From Fontibacterium medardense (GTDB taxonomy: Bacteria; Pseudomonadota; Alphaproteobacteria; Pelagibacterales; Pelagibacteraceae), in contig OZ249404.1 in the NCBI GenBank assembly GCA_965235075.1, positions 372,001 through 436,000 of the forward strand: a stretch of 64,000 nucleotides of DNA, read 5' to 3'. Below the pieces are notes generated by a model. The model was not told the DNA's origin. It worked only from the letters and a program-made list of their open reading frames with translations, and searched no databases. Every line of letters begins with the position of its first letter. Positions within the stretch are counted from its first letter, which is position 1. Below, piece after piece: positions 34,192 through 42,304 of the stretch. The translations under genes and the position numbers were made by a program.

Positions 34192-36297
34192 ATGCTTCTT
34201 GATCCAAGTTTTGTTCTAAATTTAGTAATCCTTAGTGGAATTTTATCAATTATTTTTGCTTATGTAACTGGCGTTCAAATTTTGTCTGCAAGTGCAGGTA
34301 ATGCAAGAATGAAAGAAATTGCAGGTGCAATTCAAATTGGAGCCAGAGCATATTTAAATCGTCAATATAAAACCATAGCAATAGTCGGAGTATTAGTTCT
34401 TATTGCTGTAATTTATTTATTTAATGCTTGGGTTGGACTTGGTTATTTTATCGGAGCTTTTTTATCTGGAATAGCTGGATACGCTGGAATGTTAATTTCA
34501 GTGCAAGCAAACGTAAGAACTGCTGAAGCTTCAAGAAAAAGTTTAGCAGAAGGTTTGAAAATATCTTTTAAATCAGGTGCTTTAACAGGAATGCTAGTTG
34601 CTGGTTTAGCTTTGTTAGCTATCGCTGTTTATTACTTCGTACTTTTAGAATTAAAAATTGATGAAAGAGAAATTTCTAATGCACTCGTTGCACTAGGATT
34701 TGGCGCTTCATTAATTTCAATTTTTGCAAGATTAGGTGGAGGAATTTTTACTAAAGGAGCGGATGTAGGAGCTGACTTAGTTGGAAAAGTTGAAGCTGGA
34801 ATTCCTGAGGACGATCCTAGAAACCCTGCAGTGATCGCTGATAACGTAGGAGATAACGTTGGAGATTGCGCTGGAATGGCCGCTGATTTATTTGAAACTT
34901 ATGCCGTTACAATTGTTGCTACAATGGTTTTAGCATCAATATTTTTCTCTGGAAATTTAAACATGTTAATTTACCCATTAGCAATTGCTGGTAGCTGTTT
35001 GATTACATCTATTATTGGAACTTACTTTGTAAGATTAGGCGCTTCAAAAAGTATTATGGGCGCTTTATATAAAGGCTTTATAGTTTCAGCTGTTTTATCT
35101 TTAGCTGTTTTATATCCAGTTACTGAACACGTTGTTGGATTAACTAAAGTATATAAAGTAGGAGCTATTAGTTTTACTGGACTTAAATTGTATTATTGCG
35201 GAGTAATTGGTCTTGCAATTACTGGATTATTAATTTGGGTTACAGAATATTACACTAGCACAGCGTATAACCCTGTTAAATCTATCGCTAAATCTTCAAC
35301 AACTGGACATGGTACAAACGTAATTCAAGGTTTGGCTATATCTATGGAAGCAACAGCAATACCTGCTTTAATTATTGTTGTTGGAATTTTATCAACTTAT
35401 TTAATTGCAGGACTTTACGGAATTGCAATTGCAGTTACTACAATGTTAGCATTAACAGGAATGGTAGTTGCTTTAGATGCATATGGACCAGTTACAGATA
35501 ACGCTGGCGGAATAGCGCAAATGAGTAATTTACCTGCAAGTGTTAGAAAAGTTACTGATGCTCTTGATGCAGTTGGAAATACTACAAAAGCTATTACAAA
35601 AGGATATGCAATTGGCTCTGCAGGATTAGGAGCTTTAGTTTTATTTGCTGCCTATACAGAAGACATTAAACATTTTGCCAACACACCAGGATCAGCATTA
35701 AAAGGAATTGTGGTAAATTTTGATTTATCAAATCCATATGTTGTTATTGGTTTGTTAATTGGTGGTTTACTTCCATATCTGTTTGCTTCTATGGGAATGC
35801 AAGCTGTTGGTAGAGCAGGTGGAGCTGTTGTTATTGAAGTTAGAAGACAGTTTAAAAAATGGCCTGGTATTATGAAGAACAAACAAAAACCAGACTATAG
35901 AAACGCCGTAGATATTTTAACTAAAGCTGCAATCAAAGAAATGATCATTCCTTCTTTATTGCCAGTTTTATCGCCAATAGTTCTTTATGTTATAATTTAT
36001 TACATAGCAGGAACTTCTTCAGCATTATCTGCTTTAGGTGCAATGTTACTAGGTGTTATCGTTACTGGATTTTTCTTAGCAGTATCAATGACAGCAGGTG
36101 GTGGTGCATGGGATAATGCAAAAAAATATATTGAAGACGGTCATCATGGTGGAAAAGGCTCTGACGCTCATAAAGCAGCCGTAACAGGAGATACAGTTGG
36201 AGATCCTTACAAAGATACTGCAGGACCAGCTGTTAACCCAATGATTAAGATTACAAATATTGTAGCCTTACTATTGCTTGCGATTATTGCTCGTTAG
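34192..36297 (+). CDS. hppA: Membrane-bound proton-translocating pyrophosphatase (K+-independent type)
   Basis: Polytopic membrane pump of 701 residues that uses pyrophosphate hydrolysis to move protons. Pyrophosphate-binding acidic motifs are visible: G-G-G-I-F-T-K-G-A-D-V-G-A-D-L-V-G-K near residue 180 and D-N-V-G-D-N-V-G-D-C-A-G-M near residue 220. The segment G-N-T-T-K-A-I-T-K-G near residue 463 has Lys where K+-dependent pumps have Ala, indicating the K+-independent class. The length and about 16 hydrophobic segments fit. The last 14 bases overlap the convergent bamE. Confidence 0.96.
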   Translation: MLLDPSFVLNLVILSGILSIIFAYVTGVQILSASAGNARMKEIAGAIQIGARAYLNRQYKTIAIVGVLVLIAVIYLFNAWVGLGYFIGAFLSGIAGYAGMLISVQANVRTAEASRKSLAEGLKISFKSGALTGMLVAGLALLAIAVYYFVLLELKIDEREISNALVALGFGASLISIFARLGGGIFTKGADVGADLVGKVEAGIPEDDPRNPAVIADNVGDNVGDCAGMAADLFETYAVTIVATMVLASIFFSGNLNMLIYPLAIAGSCLITSIIGTYFVRLGASKSIMGALYKGFIVSAVLSLAVLYPVTEHVVGLTKVYKVGAISFTGLKLYYCGVIGLAITGLLIWVTEYYTSTAYNPVKSIAKSSTTGHGTNVIQGLAISMEATAIPALIIVVGILSTYLIAGLYGIAIAVTTMLALTGMVVALDAYGPVTDNAGGIAQMSNLPASVRKVTDALDAVGNTTKAITKGYAIGSAGLGALVLFAAYTEDIKHFANTPGSALKGIVVNFDLSNPYVVIGLLIGGLLPYLFASMGMQAVGRAGGAVVIEVRRQFKKWPGIMKNKQKPDYRNAVDILTKAAIKEMIIPSLLPVLSPIVLYVIIYYIAGTSSALSALGAMLLGVIVTGFFLAVSMTAGGGAWDNAKKYIEDGHHGGKGSDAHKAAVTGDTVGDPYKDTAGPAVNPMIKITNIVALLLLAIIAR

Positions 36298-36733
36298 ACT
36301 TACCAAAGTTTTTAGCTCGTTGTCTCATACTAGCTAAGAAACTTAATAAGAAGTCAGAATCTTTACCAAGACTGATGGTAGTAGATTCATCAAAGGGATT
36401 TTTGGTTAATGTATTTTTATCTAAAAAATTAATTTTTTTTAGAACGCCTAAATCATCAAACTCTAACCTCAGAGTATTGTTGTCGGTAATTACTTTTGTT
36501 CCGTACTTATTTCTAGTTTGACGAACCTCATGATAAAACCAAACATTATTATTAGTTAGCCCTATATTTTGAGGTGGACCAATTAAATTTAATACATCAT
36601 TAGTATTATTGGTATTCACTTCCAAAGACTCTGATTTAATTTTTAAGTTATCGATACCGTGTAATTCGTCGATAGTCGTACAGCTAAATAGAAAAAAAAA
36701 TACCAGGATATATTTATTGAAAGAAAATCTCAT
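36284..36733 (-). CDS. bamE: Outer membrane protein assembly factor BamE (SmpA/OmlA) lipoprotein
   Basis: Lipoprotein of the BAM complex. The 149 residues begin with a short signal peptide and a lipobox-like F-L-F-S-C near residue 18. N-D-V-L-N-L-I-G-P-P-Q-N-I-G near residue 46 and V-W-F-Y-H-E-V-R near residue 63 are the SmpA/OmlA domain hallmarks. It diverges from rpmF across 125 bp. Adjacency to rpmF-plsX is the usual alphaproteobacterial arrangement. Confidence 0.87.
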   Translation of the reverse strand: MRFSFNKYILVFFFLFSCTTIDELHGIDNLKIKSESLEVNTNNTNDVLNLIGPPQNIGLTNNNVWFYHEVRQTRNKYGTKVITDNNTLRLEFDDLGVLKKINFLDKNTLTKNPFDESTTISLGKDSDFLLSFLASMRQRAKNFGKSNEQ

Positions 36734-36858
36734 ATGCTAAAAACCACTATCATATAGATATAAAATTTTGCTATCTAATCAATGATTATTAACTATGTTG
36801 ATTTATTGGGTTTAAATGATATTGAGTGTCCTAATTTTTAAACTATTATATTATTCAA

Positions 36859-37038
36859 ATGGCTGTACCTAAGCGCAAAACATCGAAAGCAAGAAGAAAT
36901 TTAAGAAGATCACATCATGCTGTATCTTTTACAAATGTTATCGAAGATAAAAAAAGTGGTGAATACAGACTTCCGCATCATGTAGATGAAAAGACCGGAA
37001 TGTATAATGGCAAACAAATTTTTAAGCCTAAAGCTTAA
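36859..37038 (+). CDS. rpmF: 50S ribosomal protein L32
   Basis: Small ribosomal protein of 59 residues. It begins M-A-V-P-K-R-K-T-S-K-A-R-R-N-L-R-R-S-H-H, the invariant L32 N-terminus. The C-terminal half, G-E-Y-R-L-P-H-H-V-D near residue 36, follows the alphaproteobacterial form without zinc cysteines. It precedes plsX by 25 bp, the near-universal rpmF-plsX pair. A TTGAGT/TATTAT promoter-like pair (36824-36849) lies just upstream and would give almost no leader. Confidence 0.97.
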   Translation: MAVPKRKTSKARRNLRRSHHAVSFTNVIEDKKSGEYRLPHHVDEKTGMYNGKQIFKPKA

Positions 37039-37063
37039 TTCAATTAACTACCAATTTATTTAA

Positions 37064-38062
37064 ATGAAATTTACAGTTGCAGTTGATGCAATGGGTGGCG
37101 ATGAATCTCCTTTAAAAGTTATTAGAGGTTTAGATTTATTTTTACAAAGCAATCAGGATTTAAAATTTTTAATTTTTGGTAATAGAGATTTAATAAATCC
37201 CATATTAGAAAAATATCCTTTAGTTGGACCTTCAAGCACTATTGTTCACACAAATCAAAAAGTGTTGGATAATGAATCTCCATTAGAGGCTGTTAAAAAT
37301 GGAAAGAATTCTAGCATGTGGTTAGCACTTACAGCTTTAAAAAATAAAAATGCAGACATCGCAATATCTGCAGGAAATACTGGTGCCTTGCTGGTTATGT
37401 CCAGATTAATTCTAGAGACTATAAAGGGCATCGATAAACCAGCTCTGGCATCTATGTGGCCATCACATAAGGGGTTAAGTGTTGTTTTAGATTTAGGAGC
37501 AAACATTGATTGTAGTATAAAAAATTTAGTAGATTTTTCTAAACTAGGAGCAGCTTTGTATAGAGCTGTTTTTAAAAAAGAAAAACCAACCGTTGCATTA
37601 TTAAATATTGGAAGTGAAGACAGCAAAGGAAGTGATTTATTAAAGAAAAGTTTGCAGGAATTAAGACAAATTAATAGTGATAGTTTTTCATTTAATGGTT
37701 TCATAGAAGGTAATCATATAAAAGATGGCAATGTAGACGTAATAGTTACAGACGGGTTTTCAGGAAACATAGCTTTAAAAACAGCAGAAGGGACTGCAAA
37801 ATATATTGCAGCTCTCGTTAAAGAAAAGTTTTTATCTTCATGGTACTCAAAATTTATTTATTTACTGTCATTTAAAATTTTCAACAGTATTAAAAACGAT
37901 TTAGATCCAAGAAAATATAATGGTGGAATATTTTTAGGACTTACATCACCGGTTGTAAAAAGTCATGGTGGCACAGATTATGTAGGTTTTTATCACTCTA
38001 TTAAATTGTGCTATGATATTTTAAATGGTAATTTGCAGGAACAAATACAAAAAAATTTATAA
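37064..38062 (+). CDS. plsX: Phosphate acyltransferase PlsX
   Basis: Converts acyl-ACP to acyl-phosphate, the donor used by PlsY (start of this window). The 332 residues show V-A-V-D-A-M-G-G-D-E-S-P near residue 5, S-A-G-N-T-G-A-L near residue 100, and V-D-V-I-V-T-D-G-F-S-G-N near residue 225. The C-terminal G-G-T-D-Y-V-G-F follows near residue 305. It stands in the conserved block rpmF-plsX-ihfA-merR. Confidence 0.96.
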   Translation: MKFTVAVDAMGGDESPLKVIRGLDLFLQSNQDLKFLIFGNRDLINPILEKYPLVGPSSTIVHTNQKVLDNESPLEAVKNGKNSSMWLALTALKNKNADIAISAGNTGALLVMSRLILETIKGIDKPALASMWPSHKGLSVVLDLGANIDCSIKNLVDFSKLGAALYRAVFKKEKPTVALLNIGSEDSKGSDLLKKSLQELRQINSDSFSFNGFIEGNHIKDGNVDVIVTDGFSGNIALKTAEGTAKYIAALVKEKFLSSWYSKFIYLLSFKIFNSIKNDLDPRKYNGGIFLGLTSPVVKSHGGTDYVGFYHSIKLCYDILNGNLQEQIQKNL

Positions 38063-38072
38063 ATAAATATTT

Positions 38073-38378
38073 GTGACAACTACAATCACAAGACAATATT
38101 TGTCCGACTTAGTTTATAAAGAACTAGGAATTTCTAAAGTCGAAGCTTCTAATTTTATTGATGATATTTTTGAGTTTATTACGTTGCAACTTGAGAAAAA
38201 GAATAAAGTTAAGATAGCTAATTTTGGCTCTTTTAATATTCGTCACAAAAATGAAAGAATAGGCAGAAACCCAAAGACAAAGGAACAAAAGGTTATTTCG
38301 AGCAGAACCGTAGTTACTTTTAAACCTTCTAAAATTTTAAAAAATAAAATTAATAAAAATGTCGGAGAAGTCAGCTGA
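38073..38378 (+). CDS. ihfA: Integration host factor subunit alpha
   Basis: DNA-bending HU-family protein of 101 residues, starting at GTG 38073. K-V-K-I-A-N-F-G-S-F-N-I-R near residue 46 and R-I-G-R-N-P-K-T-K-E near residue 64 form the beta-arm with the intercalating Pro. In alphaproteobacteria this position, after plsX and before a MerR-type regulator, is characteristic of ihfA (himA). It overlaps the next gene by 20 bp. Confidence 0.92.
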   Translation: MTTTITRQYLSDLVYKELGISKVEASNFIDDIFEFITLQLEKKNKVKIANFGSFNIRHKNERIGRNPKTKEQKVISSRTVVTFKPSKILKNKINKNVGEVS

Positions 38379-38745
38379 AGCTTTAAAAACAATAGGGGAT
38401 GTAGCTAAAGAATTAAATCTTATTGAAGTAGAAACAGGAAAAGCAAAAACTTATATTTTAAGATTTTGGGAAAAAGAGTTTCCTCAATTAAAGCCAAAAT
38501 TAAGAGCTAAAGGTAGAAGATATTATACGGCAGAGAACGTAAAGCTTTTGAAAAAAATTCAATATCTTTTAAAAGACAAAGGTCTAACTATAAAAGGTGC
38601 AAAAAAAATAATAGAAAATAATATTAATGATATTGAAGTTGACGATTTTGAGAGAAAAGATATAAGCACTAACGATTTAATAAATAAAAAAGAAAAGCTA
38701 AATAGAATTAAAAAAATTATTACCGAATTAAAAAACCTTTCTTAA
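38359..38745 (+). CDS. MerR family transcriptional regulator
   Basis: A 128-residue regulator with an N-terminal MerR helix-turn-helix, T-I-G-D-V-A-K-E-L-N near residue 11. The helix-wing Y-I-L-R-F-W-E-K-E-F-P-Q-L-K-P near residue 27 and R-R-Y-Y-T-A-E-N-V near residue 47 complete the DNA-binding domain. A coiled-coil tail follows. No metal-binding cysteines are present, so it is not a metal sensor of the MerR/CueR type. Conserved after ihfA in alphaproteobacteria, with unknown targets. Confidence 0.9.
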   Translation: MSEKSAEALKTIGDVAKELNLIEVETGKAKTYILRFWEKEFPQLKPKLRAKGRRYYTAENVKLLKKIQYLLKDKGLTIKGAKKIIENNINDIEVDDFERKDISTNDLINKKEKLNRIKKIITELKNLS

Positions 38746-38746
38746 A

Positions 38747-38938
38747 ATGGCCAAAAAAACCTCAGTTAAAGTTAGATTAGTTCCAGAGTTAAAGCCTGAT
38801 AGTGCTTTTAACTACTACGTTAAAAAACCAACTGCGGGTGAAAAAGCTAAAATTAAAATGAGAGTTAAGAAGTACAATCCATCGACACGTAAACACGAAT
38901 GGTTTGTTGAAAAGAAACTTCCGCCACACAGCAAATAA
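38747..38938 (+). CDS. rpmG: 50S ribosomal protein L33
   Basis: Ribosomal protein of 63 residues. It begins M-A-K-K-T-S-V-K-V-R-L-V-P and carries the family core K-M-R-V-K-K-Y-N-P-S-T-R-K-H near residue 37. No CxxC pairs are present, so this is the zinc-independent form. It starts one base after the merR stop and ends 3 bp from the convergent chorismate mutase gene. Confidence 0.93.
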   Translation: MAKKTSVKVRLVPELKPDSAFNYYVKKPTAGEKAKIKMRVKKYNPSTRKHEWFVEKKLPPHSK

Positions 38939-38941
38939 TAG

Positions 38942-39214
38942 TTATTTAACTATTTTTTTTTCTAATTTTATTGAGTATTGAATTAATTTATTCCAGAAGT
39001 TTTTTACTAGTATAAAATCAATTTTATTCCTCTTTGCCTCAGCTTTAATTCTTTTCATTATTTGATTAATTCTTTTTTTATCAACGATAGTTCTTTTGTT
39101 TTTGTACTTTGCAATTTTTAAAACTTGTTTCTTTCTTAGTCCAAGAAGTTTTATAATTTGCTTATCAATAGTATCAATATTGGAGCGAATTTTTAGAATA
39201 TTTTTTTGCGACAT
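38942..39214 (-). CDS. Chorismate mutase, AroQ class
   Basis: Short, all-helical protein of 90 residues. I-R-S-N-I-D-T-I-D-K-Q-I-I-K-L-L near residue 10 corresponds to the AroQ start (I-R-x-x-I-D-x-I-D-x-x-I-L-x-L-L) with the substrate-binding Arg. R-K-K-Q-V-L-K-I-A-K-Y-K supplies the second Arg/Lys. It would convert chorismate to prephenate for Phe and Tyr synthesis as a monofunctional enzyme. It diverges from ctaA across 43 bp. Confidence 0.85.
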   Translation of the reverse strand: MSQKNILKIRSNIDTIDKQIIKLLGLRKKQVLKIAKYKNKRTIVDKKRINQIMKRIKAEAKRNKIDFILVKNFWNKLIQYSIKLEKKIVK

Positions 39215-39257
39215 TTAAACGTTTTTCAAATAAGGATAAGTTAAGTATTAATTTATA

Positions 39258-40283
39258 ATGCTAAACACAAATAATCTAAATAAAAAAAATACGTATGTTA
39301 CGATTTGGTTGTATTTATCTTTATTTTTAGTTTCAGCGCTTATCTTTATTGGTGGTCTAACTCGATTAACAGAATCCGGTCTTTCAATAACTAGTTGGGA
39401 ATTGTTTAGTGGAATTTTACCTCCACTTTCAGATAAAGAATGGGAAAATTATTTCTCACTTTACAAACAGATACCCCAATATAAAGAAATTAATTTCGGC
39501 ATGTCTTTAGCTGAATTTAAATATATTTTTTGGTGGGAATATATTCACCGGTTATTAGCAAGATTAGCTTCCTTAACATTTATTTTTCCGTTCATTTATT
39601 TTCTTATAAAAAAAATATTTAATTTTAAGCAAATTGTTCTTTATTCAGTCATCTCTTTATTATTTTTTTTCCAAGGATTTCTAGGGTGGTATATGGTTAA
39701 AAGTGGATTAATCTCAAATACAGATGTTAGTCATTTCAGATTGTCAGCCCATTTATTAGGCGCACAAATTATCTTATCATTATTATTTTTTTCAATCTTA
39801 TTTAGAGACGTTAAAAAAATTTATTTAAGTTCTTATTCTTATTTAATTCTTATCTTTTTAATAATTATCTTTTTTCAAATTGTAATTGGAGCTTTTGTTT
39901 CAGGATTGGATGCTGCTAAATTATATCAAACTTGGCCTTTAATGAATGGTAATTTCATACCTGAAGATGTTTTAATTAAAGAATTTTCAAATTCAAAATC
40001 TTACTCTAGTCCTTCACATGTTCAATTTCTTCACAGAATTATTGCTTATTTTATAATATTTATTTTTTGTTTTATTTTTTATTTTTTACTTAAAAATAAA
40101 ATTGTTAACTTAAAGTATTTATTAATAGTTTTATCCGCAATAATTTTTCAAGTGGTGCTTGGTATTCTAGTTTTAACTAGTGGTTTTAAAATATATTTTG
40201 CTAGTCTTCATCAACTGTGTTCGATTTTTTTACTTTTTTCGATAATTTATCTATTTTACCAAGTATCAGTCTCTCAAAAATAA
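39258..40283 (+). CDS. ctaA: Heme A synthase (COX15/CtaA)
   Basis: Inner-membrane enzyme oxidising the heme O methyl group to give heme A for aa3-type cytochrome oxidase. The 341 residues show about eight membrane helices. G-G-L-T-R-L-T-E-S-G-L-S-I-T-S-W near residue 34, E-Y-I-H-R-L-L-A-R near residue 95, and later His residues in F-L-H-R-I and L-H-Q-L-C are the heme ligands. The family is the usual alphaproteobacterial COX15 type. A candidate promoter for rplM follows it. Confidence 0.94.
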   Translation: MLNTNNLNKKNTYVTIWLYLSLFLVSALIFIGGLTRLTESGLSITSWELFSGILPPLSDKEWENYFSLYKQIPQYKEINFGMSLAEFKYIFWWEYIHRLLARLASLTFIFPFIYFLIKKIFNFKQIVLYSVISLLFFFQGFLGWYMVKSGLISNTDVSHFRLSAHLLGAQIILSLLFFSILFRDVKKIYLSSYSYLILIFLIIIFFQIVIGAFVSGLDAAKLYQTWPLMNGNFIPEDVLIKEFSNSKSYSSPSHVQFLHRIIAYFIIFIFCFIFYFLLKNKIVNLKYLLIVLSAIIFQVVLGILVLTSGFKIYFASLHQLCSIFLLFSIIYLFYQVSVSQK

Positions 40284-40303
40284 TAAAATTTACCTTAATC
40301 TAT

Positions 40304-40332
40304 TTGACATAATTATAGGCAAAATATATTCA
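40304..40332 (+). promoter_or_regulatory. Candidate sigma70 promoter of rplM-rpsI
   Basis: A consensus TTGACA at 40304-40309 is followed after 17 nt by TATTCA (40327-40332), or after 15 nt by TATATT (40325-40330). It lies in the 61-bp gap between ctaA and rplM. A ribosomal-protein operon is expected to carry a strong promoter, which supports the call. Confidence 0.5.
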
Positions 40333-40344
40333 TTCTGTTCCATT

Positions 40345-40800
40345 ATGACTGAATTTATTAAAAAAAAAGAAGTTAAAAAAAACTGGTACAAGATCGATGC
40401 AACAAATTTAATTGTTGGCAGATTAGCTTCTGAGATAACTAAAATTTTAAGAGGAAAGAAAAAAACTAGCTTCACTCCAAATATGGATGACGGCGATTTT
40501 GTTATTGTAACTAATGCTAGAAAATTAAAATTTACTGGAAAAAAGTTTTCTAAAAAAATCTATTACAAACACACTGGCTACCCAGGGGGTATTAAAGAAA
40601 CTACACCAAATAAAATTCTTGAAAAAGATCCTTCTAGAATTATTAAATTAGCTGTTAAGAGAATGTTACCAAGAGGTCCGCTTGGTAGAAAACAACTTGG
40701 AAATTTAAAAGTTTATAATGATGATAAACATCCTCATGAAACTCAAAAAGCTGTAGATTTTGATTTTAAATCTATAAACAAAAAAAATTATCTAAATTAA
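40345..40800 (+). CDS. rplM: 50S ribosomal protein L13
   Basis: Ribosomal protein of 151 residues. N-W-Y-K-I-D-A-T-N-L-I-V-G-R-L-A-S near residue 13 is the family N-terminal motif. Y-Y-K-H-T-G-Y-P-G-G near residue 73 and A-V-K-R-M-L-P-R-G-P-L-G near residue 106 are also diagnostic. It is first in the conserved rplM-rpsI operon, 4 bp before rpsI. Confidence 0.97.
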   Translation: MTEFIKKKEVKKNWYKIDATNLIVGRLASEITKILRGKKKTSFTPNMDDGDFVIVTNARKLKFTGKKFSKKIYYKHTGYPGGIKETTPNKILEKDPSRIIKLAVKRMLPRGPLGRKQLGNLKVYNDDKHPHETQKAVDFDFKSINKKNYLN

Positions 40801-40804
40801 TTAT

Positions 40805-41215
40805 ATGGTTCAAAGCTTAGCAGTTTCAGACAATAGATTTTACGCAACTGGAAAAAGAAAAAGCTCGATAGCTAGAGTTTGGGTAAAAGCTGGGTCAGGT
40901 TCTATTTTGGTAAATGGAAAAAAATATAATGAATATTTTAAACGTCCCGTACTACAACTAAGCATTGAGAAGCCATTTAATGTTATAGCTAAGAATAATG
41001 CTTATGATGTTATGTGCACCGTTAAAGGTGGTGGCTTAACCGGTCAAGCTGGAGCTGTGTCATTAGGAATATCTAAAGCTTTGTATGTTTTAGATGGAAC
41101 GTTAAAAAAAACGTTAAAAAATGAAAAGTTATTAACAAGAGATTCAAGAAAAGTTGAAAGAAAAAAATACGGGCAGAAAAAAGCTAGAAGAAGATTCCAG
41201 TTCTCTAAACGATAG
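40805..41215 (+). CDS. rpsI: 30S ribosomal protein S9
   Basis: Ribosomal protein of 136 residues with a C-terminal tail reaching the P-site. Y-A-T-G-K-R-K-S-S-I-A-R-V-W near residue 13 and V-K-G-G-G-L-T-G-Q-A-G-A near residue 75 are family signatures. The end K-K-A-R-R-R-F-Q-F-S-K-R is the conserved basic tail. The stop codon begins a hairpin that looks like the operon terminator. Confidence 0.97.
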   Translation: MVQSLAVSDNRFYATGKRKSSIARVWVKAGSGSILVNGKKYNEYFKRPVLQLSIEKPFNVIAKNNAYDVMCTVKGGGLTGQAGAVSLGISKALYVLDGTLKKTLKNEKLLTRDSRKVERKKYGQKKARRRFQFSKR

Positions 41216-41240
41216 TCTAGTTAGACTAATTTTAGTCTTT
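41213..41240 (+). terminator. Candidate intrinsic terminator after rpsI
   Basis: TAGTCTA (41213-41219) is exactly complementary to TAGACTA (41222-41228), giving a 6-bp stem with a small loop, followed by a T-rich stretch (AATTTTAGTCTTT). It begins at the rpsI stop codon and lies 45-60 bp before argC. The stem is AU-rich, so strength is uncertain. Confidence 0.5.
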
Positions 41241-41272
41241 AAGTCATTTAAAACTTCTTATAAATACAGATC

Positions 41273-42304
41273 ATGTCCGACAAATATAACGTTTTAATTA
41301 ATGGAGCCTCAGGTTTTGTTGGTTTAGAACTTATTAAAATATTAAGTAATCATAAATTCATTAATCTTAAATACTTATGCTCAAGAGGTTCTATTGGGAA
41401 ATCTATTAATTCTTTTTTAAAAAATAAGATTAAAAAAAAATTACCTTTAATATCTGACATTAATAAAGCTGATTTAAACGATGTGGATATAATTTTTTCA
41501 GCATTGCCACATGGAGAAGCACAATTATTATCTAATAATATTTCTCCCCATCATATTTTAATAGATTTATCAGCTGATTTTAGATTTTCAGATATTAAAG
41601 TTTATGAAAAATGGTACGGACTTAAACATTACGCTCCCAATAATCAAAAACATTCTGTTTACGGACTTTCTGAATTTGCAAGAAAAGATATTGAAAAAAG
41701 TAATATAATTTCTTGTCCAGGATGTTATCCAACATCAGCTCAATTAGCGCTTATTCCTTTGTTGTTAAATAAAACAATTAAAAGTTCAAAAATAATTATA
41801 GATTCCAAATCAGGTTATTCAGGAGCTGGTAAAAAAACTGCTGATAAAAAACTTTATCCTAATATTAATAAAAATATCGCCGCTTATGGAGTAGGCAACC
41901 ACAGACATATGCCTGAAATTGATCAGGGTTTAAAACTCTTTGGAAAAGTTTCTGGTAATTTAAAAGTTGAGTTTACCCCTCATTTAATTCCAACTTTTAG
42001 AGGTATTGTGACGACTATATATGCTGATCTTAAAAAGAATATTAGTGTGAAAAAAGTTCATCAATATTTGAGTAAATTTTACAAAAACAGTTATTTTGTA
42101 AAAGTTTTACCTTACGGAAAATTTGTAAATACAAACGATGTTAACAATACTAATAATTGTAATATTAATGTTTTTTCTGGAAGAAATAAAAATCAATTAA
42201 TTATTGTGAGCTCTATTGATAATTTAGTTAAAGGAGCTGCAGGGCAGGCGGTTCAAAATATGAATATAAGATTAGGTTTGAAAGAAACTTTAGGATTAGA
42301 ATAA
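41273..42304 (+). CDS. argC: N-acetyl-gamma-glutamyl-phosphate reductase
   Basis: NADPH-dependent reductase in arginine synthesis, 343 residues. The Rossmann start is V-L-I-N-G-A-S-G-F-V-G-L-E-L near residue 6. The catalytic Cys lies in S-C-P-G-C-Y-P-T-S-A near residue 145. G-V-G-N-H-R-H-M-P-E-I near residue 205 carries the active-site His. Its stop overlaps the hom start by one base. The ArgC/Hom pairing joins two dehydrogenases of aspartate/glutamate-derived pathways on one transcript. Confidence 0.95.
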   Translation: MSDKYNVLINGASGFVGLELIKILSNHKFINLKYLCSRGSIGKSINSFLKNKIKKKLPLISDINKADLNDVDIIFSALPHGEAQLLSNNISPHHILIDLSADFRFSDIKVYEKWYGLKHYAPNNQKHSVYGLSEFARKDIEKSNIISCPGCYPTSAQLALIPLLLNKTIKSSKIIIDSKSGYSGAGKKTADKKLYPNINKNIAAYGVGNHRHMPEIDQGLKLFGKVSGNLKVEFTPHLIPTFRGIVTTIYADLKKNISVKKVHQYLSKFYKNSYFVKVLPYGKFVNTNDVNNTNNCNINVFSGRNKNQLIIVSSIDNLVKGAAGQAVQNMNIRLGLKETLGLE